Assembly (NCBI RefSeq): GCF_026191635.1
Contig: NZ_JAKRRW010000003.1
Location: forward strand, 62,001-126,000
Length of the DNA stretch: 64,000 nucleotides
Direction: 5' to 3'
DNA from: Photobacterium obscurum
GTDB lineage: Bacteria; Pseudomonadota; Gammaproteobacteria; Enterobacterales; Vibrionaceae
A program made the translations under genes and the position numbers. Under the pieces are notes generated by a model. It did no database searches. It worked only from the letters and a program-made list of their open reading frames with translations, and had not been told where the DNA came from. This document shows, one piece after another, positions 54,807-62,581 of this stretch (positions are counted from its first letter, which is position 1; the number at the start of each line of letters is the position of its first letter).

Positions 54807-55619
54807 TTAGAACTTGTAAGTAACTGCTACGTAGTGGCCAACACCTGAAGATTCTGCTTCTGGTGCCCATGGTAGAGCTTCACCATCTTCGAAACCGTAT
54901 ACGTTGTTGTATAGTTTCAGACCGTAACCTACCGCAAAGCGGTCAGAGTGCCAGTACAGGCCATTGAACATCGCGCCGCCAGTGCTAGATTGGAAAGCTG
55001 CGTCATCTTCTAGACCAAATTCGTAATCGATGTAGCCCTGGTAAGACAGGAAGCTGCCGTTGTCGAAGAAGTGGAATGGCTTGAACCAGTTAGTCGCAAG
55101 GTGGTAACCGTTCCACTCATGGTCGTTTCCGCGGTATGAAGCATATAGGTTCAGGCCAATTTTGCCTAACCAAGGAACCATTACGTCAGAACCCAGACCG
55201 ATTTTCTGGTTGTTAACACCAGCGTTGCCGCCCCACTCCATAAGAGTTGCAATGTAAAGCTCTTGTACTGGACCGAAAGACAGGTCTTTGCCAGTCATTG
55301 CATCAAGAGATACACGTGGTGCGAACTTCATGAAGATTTTTTCAGCGCCAGCTTTGTCGCTGTCTTTGTCGCTAGTCAGGTTGAATACGTCAACGTAACC
55401 GTATAGGTCGAAGATACCAGAGCGGCCGCCGAATTCCATTTCTAGGTAATCGTGGCTTGATTCTGCACCTGCGCCTTTTTCGTCGATAGCATACATTAGG
55501 TTGAACTGTGACCAGCTGTAGTCATTCTTGTGAATGCCATCAGAATAGTCTGCTGCATTTACTGCTGCAGGTAGAGCTGTTGCTGCTAATACGCTTAGTG
55601 CTACTAGTGATTTACGCAT
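54807..55619 (-). CDS. ompK: Outer membrane protein OmpK (Tsx family)
   Basis: A 270-aa outer membrane beta-barrel like Vibrio OmpK, the receptor of the vibriophage KVP40, within the Tsx nucleoside-channel family. A clean signal peptide (MRKSLVALSVLAATALPAAVNA) is followed by ADYSDGIHKNDYSWSQFNLM, LEMEFGGRSGIFDLYGYVDVF, GKDLSFGPVQELYIATL, LATNWFKPFHFF and a C-terminal VTYKF. Its codon use is more biased to common codons than copy 1, which suggests higher expression. It is about 350 bases from the related copy 1, each with its own terminator, so the pair arose by tandem duplication or divergence but is transcribed separately. Confidence 0.92.
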   Translation of the reverse strand: MRKSLVALSVLAATALPAAVNAADYSDGIHKNDYSWSQFNLMYAIDEKGAGAESSHDYLEMEFGGRSGIFDLYGYVDVFNLTSDKDSDKAGAEKIFMKFAPRVSLDAMTGKDLSFGPVQELYIATLMEWGGNAGVNNQKIGLGSDVMVPWLGKIGLNLYASYRGNDHEWNGYHLATNWFKPFHFFDNGSFLSYQGYIDYEFGLEDDAAFQSSTGGAMFNGLYWHSDRFAVGYGLKLYNNVYGFEDGEALPWAPEAESSGVGHYVAVTYKF

Positions 55620-55979
55620 GGTTAACTCTCGCTAATTGTATTTAATAATTGGGCTTTTTTGGGGTGCCCTTATTTATGGCTGCAATTCTATTGCTTTATG
55701 TCACCCTTGTGAATGTAACGATTGCGCAATCCTTTCCTAAACGTGAGCTTGATCTTCTGTAATCGATTACAAATCAGGATATTGGTGATCTCGATCGGTA
55801 TTTTTTGTGTTATTCCTGAATGTTTTCTGAACTAAGTGTTAAACCACACATCTAACCGTGCTTTTTCGATGCTTCTTCAGAATGAAAAGGTAGGAAAATG
55901 ACAACGGGAAGTATTCTGTATCAACAGAATACTTCCCGTTTTTGTTACAGGACGCTAACAAATAGCTTGTAGCCGGTGA
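55620..55979. promoter_or_regulatory. ompK upstream region with 14-bp palindrome and an unassigned plus-strand terminator
   Basis: TGTAATCGATTACA at 55758-55771 is a perfect palindrome about 140 bases upstream of the ompK start and could be an operator. Nearer ampG, AACGGGAAGTATTCTGT (55903-55919) and ACAGAATACTTCCCGTT (55924-55940) form a 17-bp perfect stem with a 4-base loop, followed on the plus strand by TTTG. Both flanking genes are on the minus strand, so this T-tailed orientation has no gene to serve; on the minus strand it could still end ampG with a weaker GTCATTTTCC tail. Confidence 0.55.
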
Positions 55980-57362
55980 TTAGCCCGCTTGTGAACTGAT
56001 TTCTGTCGATGATTTTGAGTTTCTGTCGACCGCATAGATGAGCAGCAAAACAGGCAAACCAATTAATGCGGTGGTAAGGAAGAAAATATTATAGCCAAAC
56101 GTATCAACATACAGGCCGGAGAAACCGGCAATGAATTTAGGGAACAACAGCATGATTGAGCTGAACAGGGCATACTGAGTCGCTGAAAATGCGACATTGG
56201 TCAAGCTAGACATATAGGTAATGAAAGCGGCGGTGGCAATACCGGCACTTAAGTTGTCAACCGAGATCACCAGTGTCAACATTGGCAGGCTGTTTCCTAT
56301 ATAGGTAAATAGCATAAACAGCAGGTTAGTTGCTGCAGCCAGGATTGCACCTAACGCTAAAATACGCAGTGTATTGAACCGGCTAACCAAAATACCGCCT
56401 AGTCCGGCACCGAGTAATGTCATGATCACACCATAGATTTTCGATACTGAAGCTACCTCTGTTTTGCTAAAGCCCATATCGACATAAAAGGCATTGGCCA
56501 TCACTCCCATAACCACATCTGAAATACGGTAGCAGCCGATAAGTACCAGAATGAGTAAAGCATCACGCCCGTAGCGGGAGAAAAAATCTTTGAATGGCAT
56601 GACAGCCGCGGTATAGAACCAGGCAATGAGTCTTGCTTGCTTGGGAGGCATCCCCTTGTCGGTTAGCTGTTGGCGGTAGCTGCGCTCTGCATTGTCTATC
56701 TCAGAGCTGTCGATTTCCGGTTCATGAATGCATAGTGCCGTGATCAGCCCAACCAGCATCAGGGCCGCCATGATGAAGTAGGCATGTTTCCAGCCGTTGA
56801 CATCATAACCGCTGTCGGAGCCAAACCAGGCCGCAAGCGCTAGCGCACCGGCTCCCGCCATAATCATCGCTAACCGATAGCCGGTCATGTAGGCCGCTGC
56901 CAGTGCAGCCTGTAGCCTTTCCGATGCCATTTCAATTCGGTAAGCGTCAATAACGATATCTTGCGAGGCGGAGGAAAAGGCAACAATCACGGCAAAGATA
57001 GCCAGTTGTACCAAATCGATTTGCGGGTTGCTGATCGCCATGCCACAGAGTGAGGCTATGATCAGAAGCTGCGAGAATACCATCCAGCCGCGACGACGAC
57101 CCAAAAGGTTTGATAACAAAGGAATAGGAAACCGGTCAATGAGCGGTGACCAGATCCATTTAAAGCCGTAGGCTAACGCCACCCAACTGAAAAAGCCGAT
57201 ATCCGTGCGGCTCACCTCGGCTTCGCGGAGCCAAAATGACAGGGTGCCGAAAACCAGTAGCAGGGGAAGACCGGAAGAAAAACCCAGTGCTAGCATGATC
57301 AGCACTTTCTTTTCAAAATAGACCCGCCACCCCAACTTGTTGTCTTCTATCGATTGCTCCAT
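55980..57362 (-). CDS. ampG: Muropeptide permease AmpG (major facilitator family)
   Basis: AmpG imports anhydro-muropeptides released by lytic transglycosylases such as MltF into the cytoplasm for recycling. The 460-aa protein has 12 to 14 membrane segments and the AmpG marks LALGFSSGLPLLLVFGTLSFWLRE, IGFFSWVALAYGFKWIWSPLIDR, SSASQDIVIDAYRIE and FITYMSSLTN. I start at ATG 57362, which has a strong GAGGAAA five bases upstream; ATG 57386 is in frame but has no ribosome site. Nearby yajG is a usual ampG neighbour in E. coli. The gene reads toward the long hairpin at 55903-55940. Confidence 0.93.
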   Translation of the reverse strand: MEQSIEDNKLGWRVYFEKKVLIMLALGFSSGLPLLLVFGTLSFWLREAEVSRTDIGFFSWVALAYGFKWIWSPLIDRFPIPLLSNLLGRRRGWMVFSQLLIIASLCGMAISNPQIDLVQLAIFAVIVAFSSASQDIVIDAYRIEMASERLQAALAAAYMTGYRLAMIMAGAGALALAAWFGSDSGYDVNGWKHAYFIMAALMLVGLITALCIHEPEIDSSEIDNAERSYRQQLTDKGMPPKQARLIAWFYTAAVMPFKDFFSRYGRDALLILVLIGCYRISDVVMGVMANAFYVDMGFSKTEVASVSKIYGVIMTLLGAGLGGILVSRFNTLRILALGAILAAATNLLFMLFTYIGNSLPMLTLVISVDNLSAGIATAAFITYMSSLTNVAFSATQYALFSSIMLLFPKFIAGFSGLYVDTFGYNIFFLTTALIGLPVLLLIYAVDRNSKSSTEISSQAG

Positions 57363-57468
57363 GGTTTCCTCAAAATCATTATGCATGCCGCTTGATTCTC
57401 GATTATAAGACTAAGCGACTGCGAACTTCAGTAAAAAAACAGTAAAAAGATGTGCGACGCGAGTTGCT

Positions 57469-57604
57469 GGTTCCTAGAACCTAGTTCCGAGGAAAAGCGA
57501 AGAAGAGCGGAAAGCTTGAGGTTTGAAGAGTCTGTGTGCTGGTGCATCAAAACCAACAAGCTTGAATTGTAATAATCCAGGCTCTAGGAACGAGGAGTCA
57601 GAAG
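57469..57604. repeat. Pair of CTAG-rich repeats between ampG and the 120-aa gene
   Basis: GGTTCCTAGAACCTAGTTCC at 57469-57488 and CCAGGCTCTAGGAACGAGG at 57577-57595 are related in inverted orientation. They lie in the 253-base gap upstream of ampG and just past the end of the 120-aa gene. The same CTAG-rich words recur at 34056, 45281 and 51872. Confidence 0.5.
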
Positions 57605-57615
57605 CCTATCTTTTA

Positions 57616-57978
57616 TTACGGCCTAATTCCCTGCATATTTTTCTGATGACTACTGAGGCCAAGAAGATACTGAGCTGTCGCGGTGACTTTGAATTGAATA
57701 AAGTTATTGCCGAGTAATTCGTGTTCTTCAAGAGACTCAAGGAGATGAAGGAGATACCAGTAGGCTGACTCATAGCTGTCGTCGGGAGTGCCAGAGGGGA
57801 CAGAGAGTTTCCACCAGTCATGCAGGTGTTCGGTGCAGGTTTTTGTCATGGAGTCGTAGCTGACATCGCCAGATAGGGTCGCGAGAGCGCTCAATGCTAA
57901 GGCTGGGGCATAGTCAGCGATATGCTGATTGACCAATTCACAAGAAACATCTGGCCGAGATGAGATGAGTGTAAGCAT
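57616..57978 (-). CDS. Hypothetical 120-aa soluble protein
   Basis: The product starts MLTLISSRPDVSCELVNQH and has no signal peptide or membrane segment. It looks mostly helical (ALALSALATLSG, SYESAYWYLLHLLESLEEHELLGNN) with a slightly acidic middle and three cysteine or histidine clusters of no recognised pattern (TKTCTEHLHDWW). I start at ATG 57978, which has an AGGTGA about nine bases upstream; a GTG at 57985-57987 is also in frame. It lies 42 bases after ppiA on the same strand and before ampG, probably as part of a yajG-ppiA-(this gene)-ampG unit. I do not recognise the family. Confidence 0.65.
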   Translation of the reverse strand: MLTLISSRPDVSCELVNQHIADYAPALALSALATLSGDVSYDSMTKTCTEHLHDWWKLSVPSGTPDDSYESAYWYLLHLLESLEEHELLGNNFIQFKVTATAQYLLGLSSHQKNMQGIRP

Positions 57979-58020
57979 AGCAGTCACCTGGGCGTAGGGT
58001 AACGACCAGGTGACGTTAGC

Positions 58021-58575
58021 CTACTTTTTAATAATATTAATAGCTTTAATAACTATAGGCTGCTGTGGAACATCTTTCATACCCATTGATCGGATAGTTG
58101 TAGTAGGAATTTCAGCCATTTTTTCAATAACTGAGAAGCCCTTCACAACTTTACCGAACACCGCATAACCAGGGCGGCTACCTTGCGCGTCAAGAAACCC
58201 ATTATTTTGGTAGTTAATGTAAAACTGACGTGTTGCCGAGTCTGGATCCTGGGTGCGTGCCATTGCAATAGTTGCACGGGCATTGCTAAGGCCGTTGGTT
58301 GATTCATTTTTAATTGCGTCATACGAAGGGCGACGCTTTAGATCTTTGTCAAAACCACCACCCTGAGCCATAAAGCCGGGGATCACACGGTGAAAGATAG
58401 TGCCGACATAGCTGCCATCTTCCACATAGCGCAGGAAGTTTTGGCTTGATACTGGCGCGCTTTTGTCGTCCAGCTGGATGGTAAACTCACCTAGATTTGT
58501 GGTCACCAGTACTTGTGTTGCAGCACTGACCGGCAGCGCAAAGCAAAAAAGTAAAGCAAGAAGGTAGCGACGCAT
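58021..58575 (-). CDS. ppiA: Periplasmic peptidyl-prolyl cis-trans isomerase A (cyclophilin)
   Basis: PpiA speeds proline isomerisation of exported proteins. The 184-aa cyclophilin has a signal peptide (MRRYLLALLFCFALPVSA), then TNLGEFTIQLDDKSAPVSSQNFLRYV, the active-site FHRVIPGFMAQGGGF with the catalytic arginine, MARTQDPDSATRQFYIN and the short C-terminal strand. Length fits the periplasmic bacterial type. Its ATG overlaps the yajG stop codon by one base (TAATG), so its translation is coupled to yajG. Confidence 0.96.
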   Translation of the reverse strand: MRRYLLALLFCFALPVSAATQVLVTTNLGEFTIQLDDKSAPVSSQNFLRYVEDGSYVGTIFHRVIPGFMAQGGGFDKDLKRRPSYDAIKNESTNGLSNARATIAMARTQDPDSATRQFYINYQNNGFLDAQGSRPGYAVFGKVVKGFSVIEKMAEIPTTTIRSMGMKDVPQQPIVIKAINIIKK

Positions 58576-59144
58576 TACAGGTTCTCCTGCATATAGGTGT
58601 TAAGCTCAGGATCGGCGTAAATGTCTTTTAGAACAGCTGTGATCAGGTTGTTCAGCGCCAATTCCATATCTTCCACTGAAGCACTCATTGCCCCGGTACG
58701 GTCCGACTTACCAGCGTAACGCTTCACGAATTTTCCTTTTGGTGATTCAATCACTAACTGCAATTGTAGCTTGCTGCTTAACTCATGGCTCATCACGCTG
58801 TGCTTAACATTCACTAATGCTTCCAAAATATCCAGTCGTAACGTGCCCTGGCTTTCTTCGGTCACGGTATAGCCCTGGGAACGAAGTTGGCGTGACAAGG
58901 CTTCTTCGAGTGTAATGCGCAAGTTTTGCGTTGCATGTAGCGGCTGTACATTCTGGCGACCGCTATCCACGACAGCGACAAATTGCGCAGTACGCAGATC
59001 TCGGCTTTCAATACTCAGCGCTTGTCCGTTTGCGGTAGGTTGAGTAGCAATCACCGGTGATGGCGCAATAGTTAGCTGAGGTTCGGAAGGAGCCGAACAT
59101 GCAGTTAGAGCCAAAACAGAGGCGGCAATAAGAAGTTTTTTCAT
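58575..59144 (-). CDS. yajG: YajG-family lipoprotein
   Basis: A 189-aa lipoprotein with the signal peptide MKKLLIAASVLALTAC (lipobox LTAC, cysteine 16) and the family features SRDLRTAQFVAVVDSGR, LRITLEEALSRQLRSQGY and the final AVLKDIYADPELNTYMQENL. YajG is an abundant outer-membrane-linked lipoprotein of unknown role, encoded next to ampG in E. coli. I start at ATG 59144, with AAGGATA upstream on the minus strand; the frame start at 59189 would bury the lipobox. The stop overlaps the ppiA start. Confidence 0.93.
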   Translation of the reverse strand: MKKLLIAASVLALTACSAPSEPQLTIAPSPVIATQPTANGQALSIESRDLRTAQFVAVVDSGRQNVQPLHATQNLRITLEEALSRQLRSQGYTVTEESQGTLRLDILEALVNVKHSVMSHELSSKLQLQLVIESPKGKFVKRYAGKSDRTGAMSASVEDMELALNNLITAVLKDIYADPELNTYMQENL

Positions 59145-59206
59145 ACTGATTTTATCCTTAACAAAAAAGCTGCTGCGGGCAAACAGCAACTCAATAGTAC
59201 ATATAA

Positions 59207-60331
59207 TTATTTACCAGATTGATAAACAACAAATTTATTGTTCCGGGCGATGACCGATACATTACCGAATAAGCGCTTAAGCTTGTCATCGTAGCCCAGG
59301 TGGCGGTTACCAATCACGATTAACTGGCCTTTAGCTCTGAGAACTTGCTTTGAGTCACAAAACATTTGCCATGCAATATGATCGGTGATGGCGGTTTGCT
59401 GGTGGAACGGCGGGTTACATAAGATGAGATCGGCACTGTTTGGCTGAGCTTCATCAAGACAGTTTGACACCATGGCCGTCAGCTGTTCCGGAGTTTGAAG
59501 GTTCAGCTTGGCGTTGGCTTCACAGGAGGCGACAGCCATATAGCTTTCATCAACACAGGTAATGTTGGCATGTGGGTTCAGTCTCGCGGCTTTCAGGCCA
59601 ATGACACCGTTGCCACAACCTAAGTCGATAATATCGGTATATTTGTCGTTCTGTGGAATGTGCTCTAGCAGCAAGCGCGCGCCAATATCCAAGCTGTCAC
59701 TTGAAAAGACATTGGCATGGTTGGTCATTGTTAGGTTATGTTCAGGCACATCCCATTGCTGAGGGGCTGGCATCGGCTTTGCTAGTGCAGGGTTTGGCTG
59801 GCAGAAAATCAGGCGTGCTTTTTTGACCGCCAAAGAGGTTTTGGTCACACCAAGGTATTTTTCAAATAGCTTCAGCGTCGAAGTATGGATCTCTTTCACT
59901 TTTGCAGCGCCAATTACCACACAGTCTTGTGGTAGGAGATTGCAAAGTTGCTGCAGTTGCCAGATCAGCAGGCGGTTATTTTTTGGCAGCTTTACCAAAA
60001 CCAGCTGCGGGTTTTCTGGCAGCTCCGCCAGGCAGTCAATGATTTTGATTGGCGGCAACTGGTTGGCTTTGAGGTTGGCGATGCAGCCTTGTTTGGAGAT
60101 ATACGAGTCAGTCACACTGGTGACTTTACCTTTCTGAGCAAACCAGCAGCCTAGCGCACCGAAACTGTCATTTATAATCAGGATCGGCCGTTGGGGATCC
60201 AGTTCCATGTCGTGGACATGGTTGATGAGGTATTCATCTGCTGCATCCCATGCTTGCAGGGTTTCATTTTTTCGTACTGGGTAGCGCTGTAGCTTTAGCG
60301 TACGCTCGTGCAGGGTTAGCTCAGGTTTCAT
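59207..60331 (-). CDS. rlmG: 23S rRNA (guanine-1835-N2) methyltransferase
   Basis: RlmG methylates G1835 of 23S rRNA with S-adenosylmethionine. The 374-aa protein has two methyltransferase-like halves. The first is degenerate (LILNDSFGAL-type segment [15 protein letters not shown]), while the second is active, with the SAM motif [17 protein letters not shown] and the catalytic NPPF in [38 protein letters not shown] is the characteristic bridge between them. The N-terminal [22 protein letters not shown] block also matches RlmG. It is divergent from bolA, with a 178-base control region between them. Confidence 0.94.
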   Translation of the reverse strand: MKPELTLHERTLKLQRYPVRKNETLQAWDAADEYLINHVHDMELDPQRPILIINDSFGALGCWFAQKGKVTSVTDSYISKQGCIANLKANQLPPIKIIDCLAELPENPQLVLVKLPKNNRLLIWQLQQLCNLLPQDCVVIGAAKVKEIHTSTLKLFEKYLGVTKTSLAVKKARLIFCQPNPALAKPMPAPQQWDVPEHNLTMTNHANVFSSDSLDIGARLLLEHIPQNDKYTDIIDLGCGNGVIGLKAARLNPHANITCVDESYMAVASCEANAKLNLQTPEQLTAMVSNCLDEAQPNSADLILCNPPFHQQTAITDHIAWQMFCDSKQVLRAKGQLIVIGNRHLGYDDKLKRLFGNVSVIARNNKFVVYQSGK

Positions 60332-60509
60332 TACAGAGTACTTTAAGGTATGTTTACAATTCAGTTATCTATTTTCGCAGAACATGCCTGCGCTGCAAAC
60401 TAAAACCCGGCCTTTGCGGCTTATTTATTACAGTCCGCTGACTTGCGGCCTGAGATACAGCCCAAAAATCTGCAGTGTTTCTTGTTTAGCGGCTACGAGG
60501 GTGAGAGTT

Positions 60510-60824
60510 ATGATCCAGGAACGTATCAACGAGAAACTGCAGCAAGCATTTTCGCCATTGCATCTTGAGGTGGTGAATGAAAGCTATATGCATAATGTAC
60601 CCGCAGGCTCGGAAAGCCATTTTAAGGTGGTGATTGTGAGCGAGCAATTTGAAGGCGTTAGGCTGATTGGCCGTCACCGGGCGGTAAACAGTGTGCTTGC
60701 CGATGAGTTGGCAGCTGAAGTCCATGCGTTGGCCATGCATACCTATACCGAGAGTGAATGGCAGAACTTGTTTGATGGGGCACCTCTGTCGCCGTCATGC
60801 CGTGGAGGCGCTAAATTAGTCTAA
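60510..60824 (+). CDS. bolA: BolA family protein
   Basis: BolA is a small class II KH-like protein that works with monothiol glutaredoxins in iron homeostasis and influences cell shape under stress. The 104-aa protein begins [14 protein letters not shown] and shows [64 protein letters not shown], in which the HFKVVIVS and RLIGRHR blocks (about 39-63) with the conserved C-terminal histidine (AMHTY) are diagnostic. ATG 60510 has GAGGGTGAGAG upstream; the frame start at 60384 has no support. The bolA-rlmG-yajG-ampG neighbourhood is conserved. Confidence 0.95.
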   Translation: MIQERINEKLQQAFSPLHLEVVNESYMHNVPAGSESHFKVVIVSEQFEGVRLIGRHRAVNSVLADELAAEVHALAMHTYTESEWQNLFDGAPLSPSCRGGAKLV

Positions 60825-60856
60825 TTCAGTTTCTTAATGGCAACTGAAATGAATAG

Positions 60857-60883
60857 AAACCGCACATTGTTGCGGTTTTTTTC
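60857..60883 (+). terminator. Terminator after bolA
   Basis: AAACCGCA / TGCGGTTT with a 6-base loop (60857-60864, 60871-60878), followed by TTTTTTC. Confidence 0.92.
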
Positions 60884-60966
60884 GTCATAAAGTTTGAATT
60901 AACGAGCATCATTATCATCGGGTATCACGTATCATTGTCTACTTCTTCTAAATGGATTCGGAAGGC

Positions 60967-60997
60967 ATACCAATTAGTTAACAGTCATGATTGGTAT
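60967..60997. repeat. Short TTGGTAT-ended inverted repeat upstream of the TRAP gene
   Basis: ATACCAATTA and TGATTGGTAT face each other across about 11 bases, matching at nine of ten positions. It belongs to the same end-sequence family as 3122-3165 and the 269-bp element at 42838, here with almost no interior. Confidence 0.55.
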
Positions 60998-61086
60998 AAG
61001 TAGAAGTTGGTCATACAGCTATACTTTGAGGACTTGGTTTTCTGCTAGTAATGGCAGGAGGCGGTTCTGCAATACAAGGATATTGG

Positions 61087-62169
61087 ATGATAAAGCGTAG
61101 TGGCAAAATTGTCGTAGGGCTTTTACTTGCTGTCGGCCTGTTAGCGTGTGGTGATCAGGGAAGCAGTGACCAAAAGCAAGTCAAACCTGTTGAATGGAAG
61201 CTGGTTACCTCGTGGCCAAAAGGTTTTCCTGGCTTAGGGGTGGCTCCTGAGAGGTTTGCGGAAAAGGTTGAGCAATTAAGTGATGGTAGGTTAACCATTC
61301 GGGTTTATGGCGCCGGTGAGCTGGTGCCAAGCTTTGAAGTGTTCAATGCTGTTTCGAAAGGAACTGCTCAGATGGGCCATTCGGCGGCTTATTATTGGCA
61401 GGAGAAAATTCCAGCTGCCCCTTTTTTTACCGCTATTCCGTTTGGTATGACAGCCCAGGAAATGAATGCCTGGCTACATTATGGTGGTGGCCTGGAACTG
61501 TGGCATGAGCTCTATGCTCCCTATGGAGTTATCCCGATGGCGGGGGGGAACACTGGTGCCCAAATGGGGGGGTGGTTTAATAAAGAGATTAATAGCCTTC
61601 GTGACCTGAAAGGGCTGAAAATGCGTTTGCCCGGCTACGCGGCTGATGTACTGAAACGCTCTGGAGGAATTCCTGTCAGCTTGCCCGGCGGAGAGCTTTT
61701 CACAGCATTGGAAACTGGAGCCATTGATGCGACCGAGTGGGTTGGCCCTTACAATGATCTCGCATTTGGTTTACATAATGCCGCCAAGTACTACTATTAT
61801 CCGGGGTGGCAGGAGCCTAGTGCCTCAATGGAGTTCCTCATTAATAAAGGGGCCTTTCAGGCGCTCCCGGAGGATTTACAGTTGGTTGTGACAACTGCAG
61901 CCAGGGCAATCAATCAAGACATGCTTGATGAATATACAGTCAAGAATTTACAGGCGCTGGATGTCTTGATCAACGAGCATGGTGTCGAGTTGAGGCTGTT
62001 TCCTGAAGATGTTCTGTCGGAATTGGAGCTTTTGACATCACAATTGCTGGCAGAAAAGAGTGAAGCAGATCCTGATATAGGGCGTATTTATTCAGCCTAC
62101 AAGCAGTTTCTTGCAGACATCCGGCAGTATGGGCGGGTGTCAGAAAATGCAGATGTGAATATTAATTAA
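61087..62169 (+). CDS. TRAP-type solute-binding lipoprotein (DctP family)
   Basis: A 360-aa binding protein of the TRAP transporter class, which hands organic acids such as C4-dicarboxylates, sialic acid or other carboxylates to DctQ/DctM membrane partners. A lipoprotein signal (MIKRSGKIVVGLLLAVGLLAC, cysteine 21) replaces the usual periplasmic form. Family features follow: WKLVTSWPKGFPGLGVAPERFAEKV, VYGAGELVPSFEVFNAVSKG, GLKMRLPGYAADVLKRSGGIPVSLPGGELFTALETGAIDATEW in about 160-210 with the conserved carboxylate-binding arginine (KMRLPG), and YYYYPGWQEPSASMEFLIN. AAGGA gives the ATG 61087 start. No dctQ/dctM gene is in the window, so its partners are elsewhere. It lies next to nqrA. Confidence 0.88.
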   Translation: MIKRSGKIVVGLLLAVGLLACGDQGSSDQKQVKPVEWKLVTSWPKGFPGLGVAPERFAEKVEQLSDGRLTIRVYGAGELVPSFEVFNAVSKGTAQMGHSAAYYWQEKIPAAPFFTAIPFGMTAQEMNAWLHYGGGLELWHELYAPYGVIPMAGGNTGAQMGGWFNKEINSLRDLKGLKMRLPGYAADVLKRSGGIPVSLPGGELFTALETGAIDATEWVGPYNDLAFGLHNAAKYYYYPGWQEPSASMEFLINKGAFQALPEDLQLVVTTAARAINQDMLDEYTVKNLQALDVLINEHGVELRLFPEDVLSELELLTSQLLAEKSEADPDIGRIYSAYKQFLADIRQYGRVSENADVNIN

Positions 62170-62581
62170 CACCGCATGACAAAATATAAACAAATATGAT
62201 GGGGCATTGCTGCCCCATTGTTGTGACTGTGCGAATGCTATTGATTTTTTGTTAAAACATCGCTTCAAGTGCAAATGTTTTGATAAAACAACTTGTTTTC
62301 CACAATTGTGCGTTAGCTCAAAGATATAACCTAACAAATGTATTGCGTTTGAATTGTTCACTGATTTTCGCCTCGTTTAGGACGGTTTGGCATAGTAAAA
62401 ACCCGTAGTTTAATGCTAGAATCGCGGCCTCAAAATTACTCGTCATAAAATCTGTGACCAGTAAGTTAATAGGATGTTGCGGTGCTGGTTACGGATATAA
62501 ACCGGCTTCGGACGAAGGAAAGTCGTGTCTTAATTGCGCAATAGAAAATTCTTTTTTCCCGTTAATGTAGTGCAAGTGCGT
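62170..62581. promoter_or_regulatory. nqr operon upstream region
   Basis: ATGGGGCA / TGCCCCAT (62199-62206, 62211-62218) is a terminator-like hairpin for the TRAP gene, followed by TGTTGTG, a weak T run. A TAGAAT -10-like box lies at 62417-62422 but I find no good -35. The leader from 62475 to 62520 contains GCTGGTT / AACCGGC in a possible stem. No riboswitch pattern was recognised. Confidence 0.45.

Noticed and set aside
55899..55969. A 23-codon open frame starting with ATG after TAGGAAA
   Set aside because: It runs through the 17-bp hairpin and has no sign of conservation or coding bias; the hairpin alone explains the sequence.
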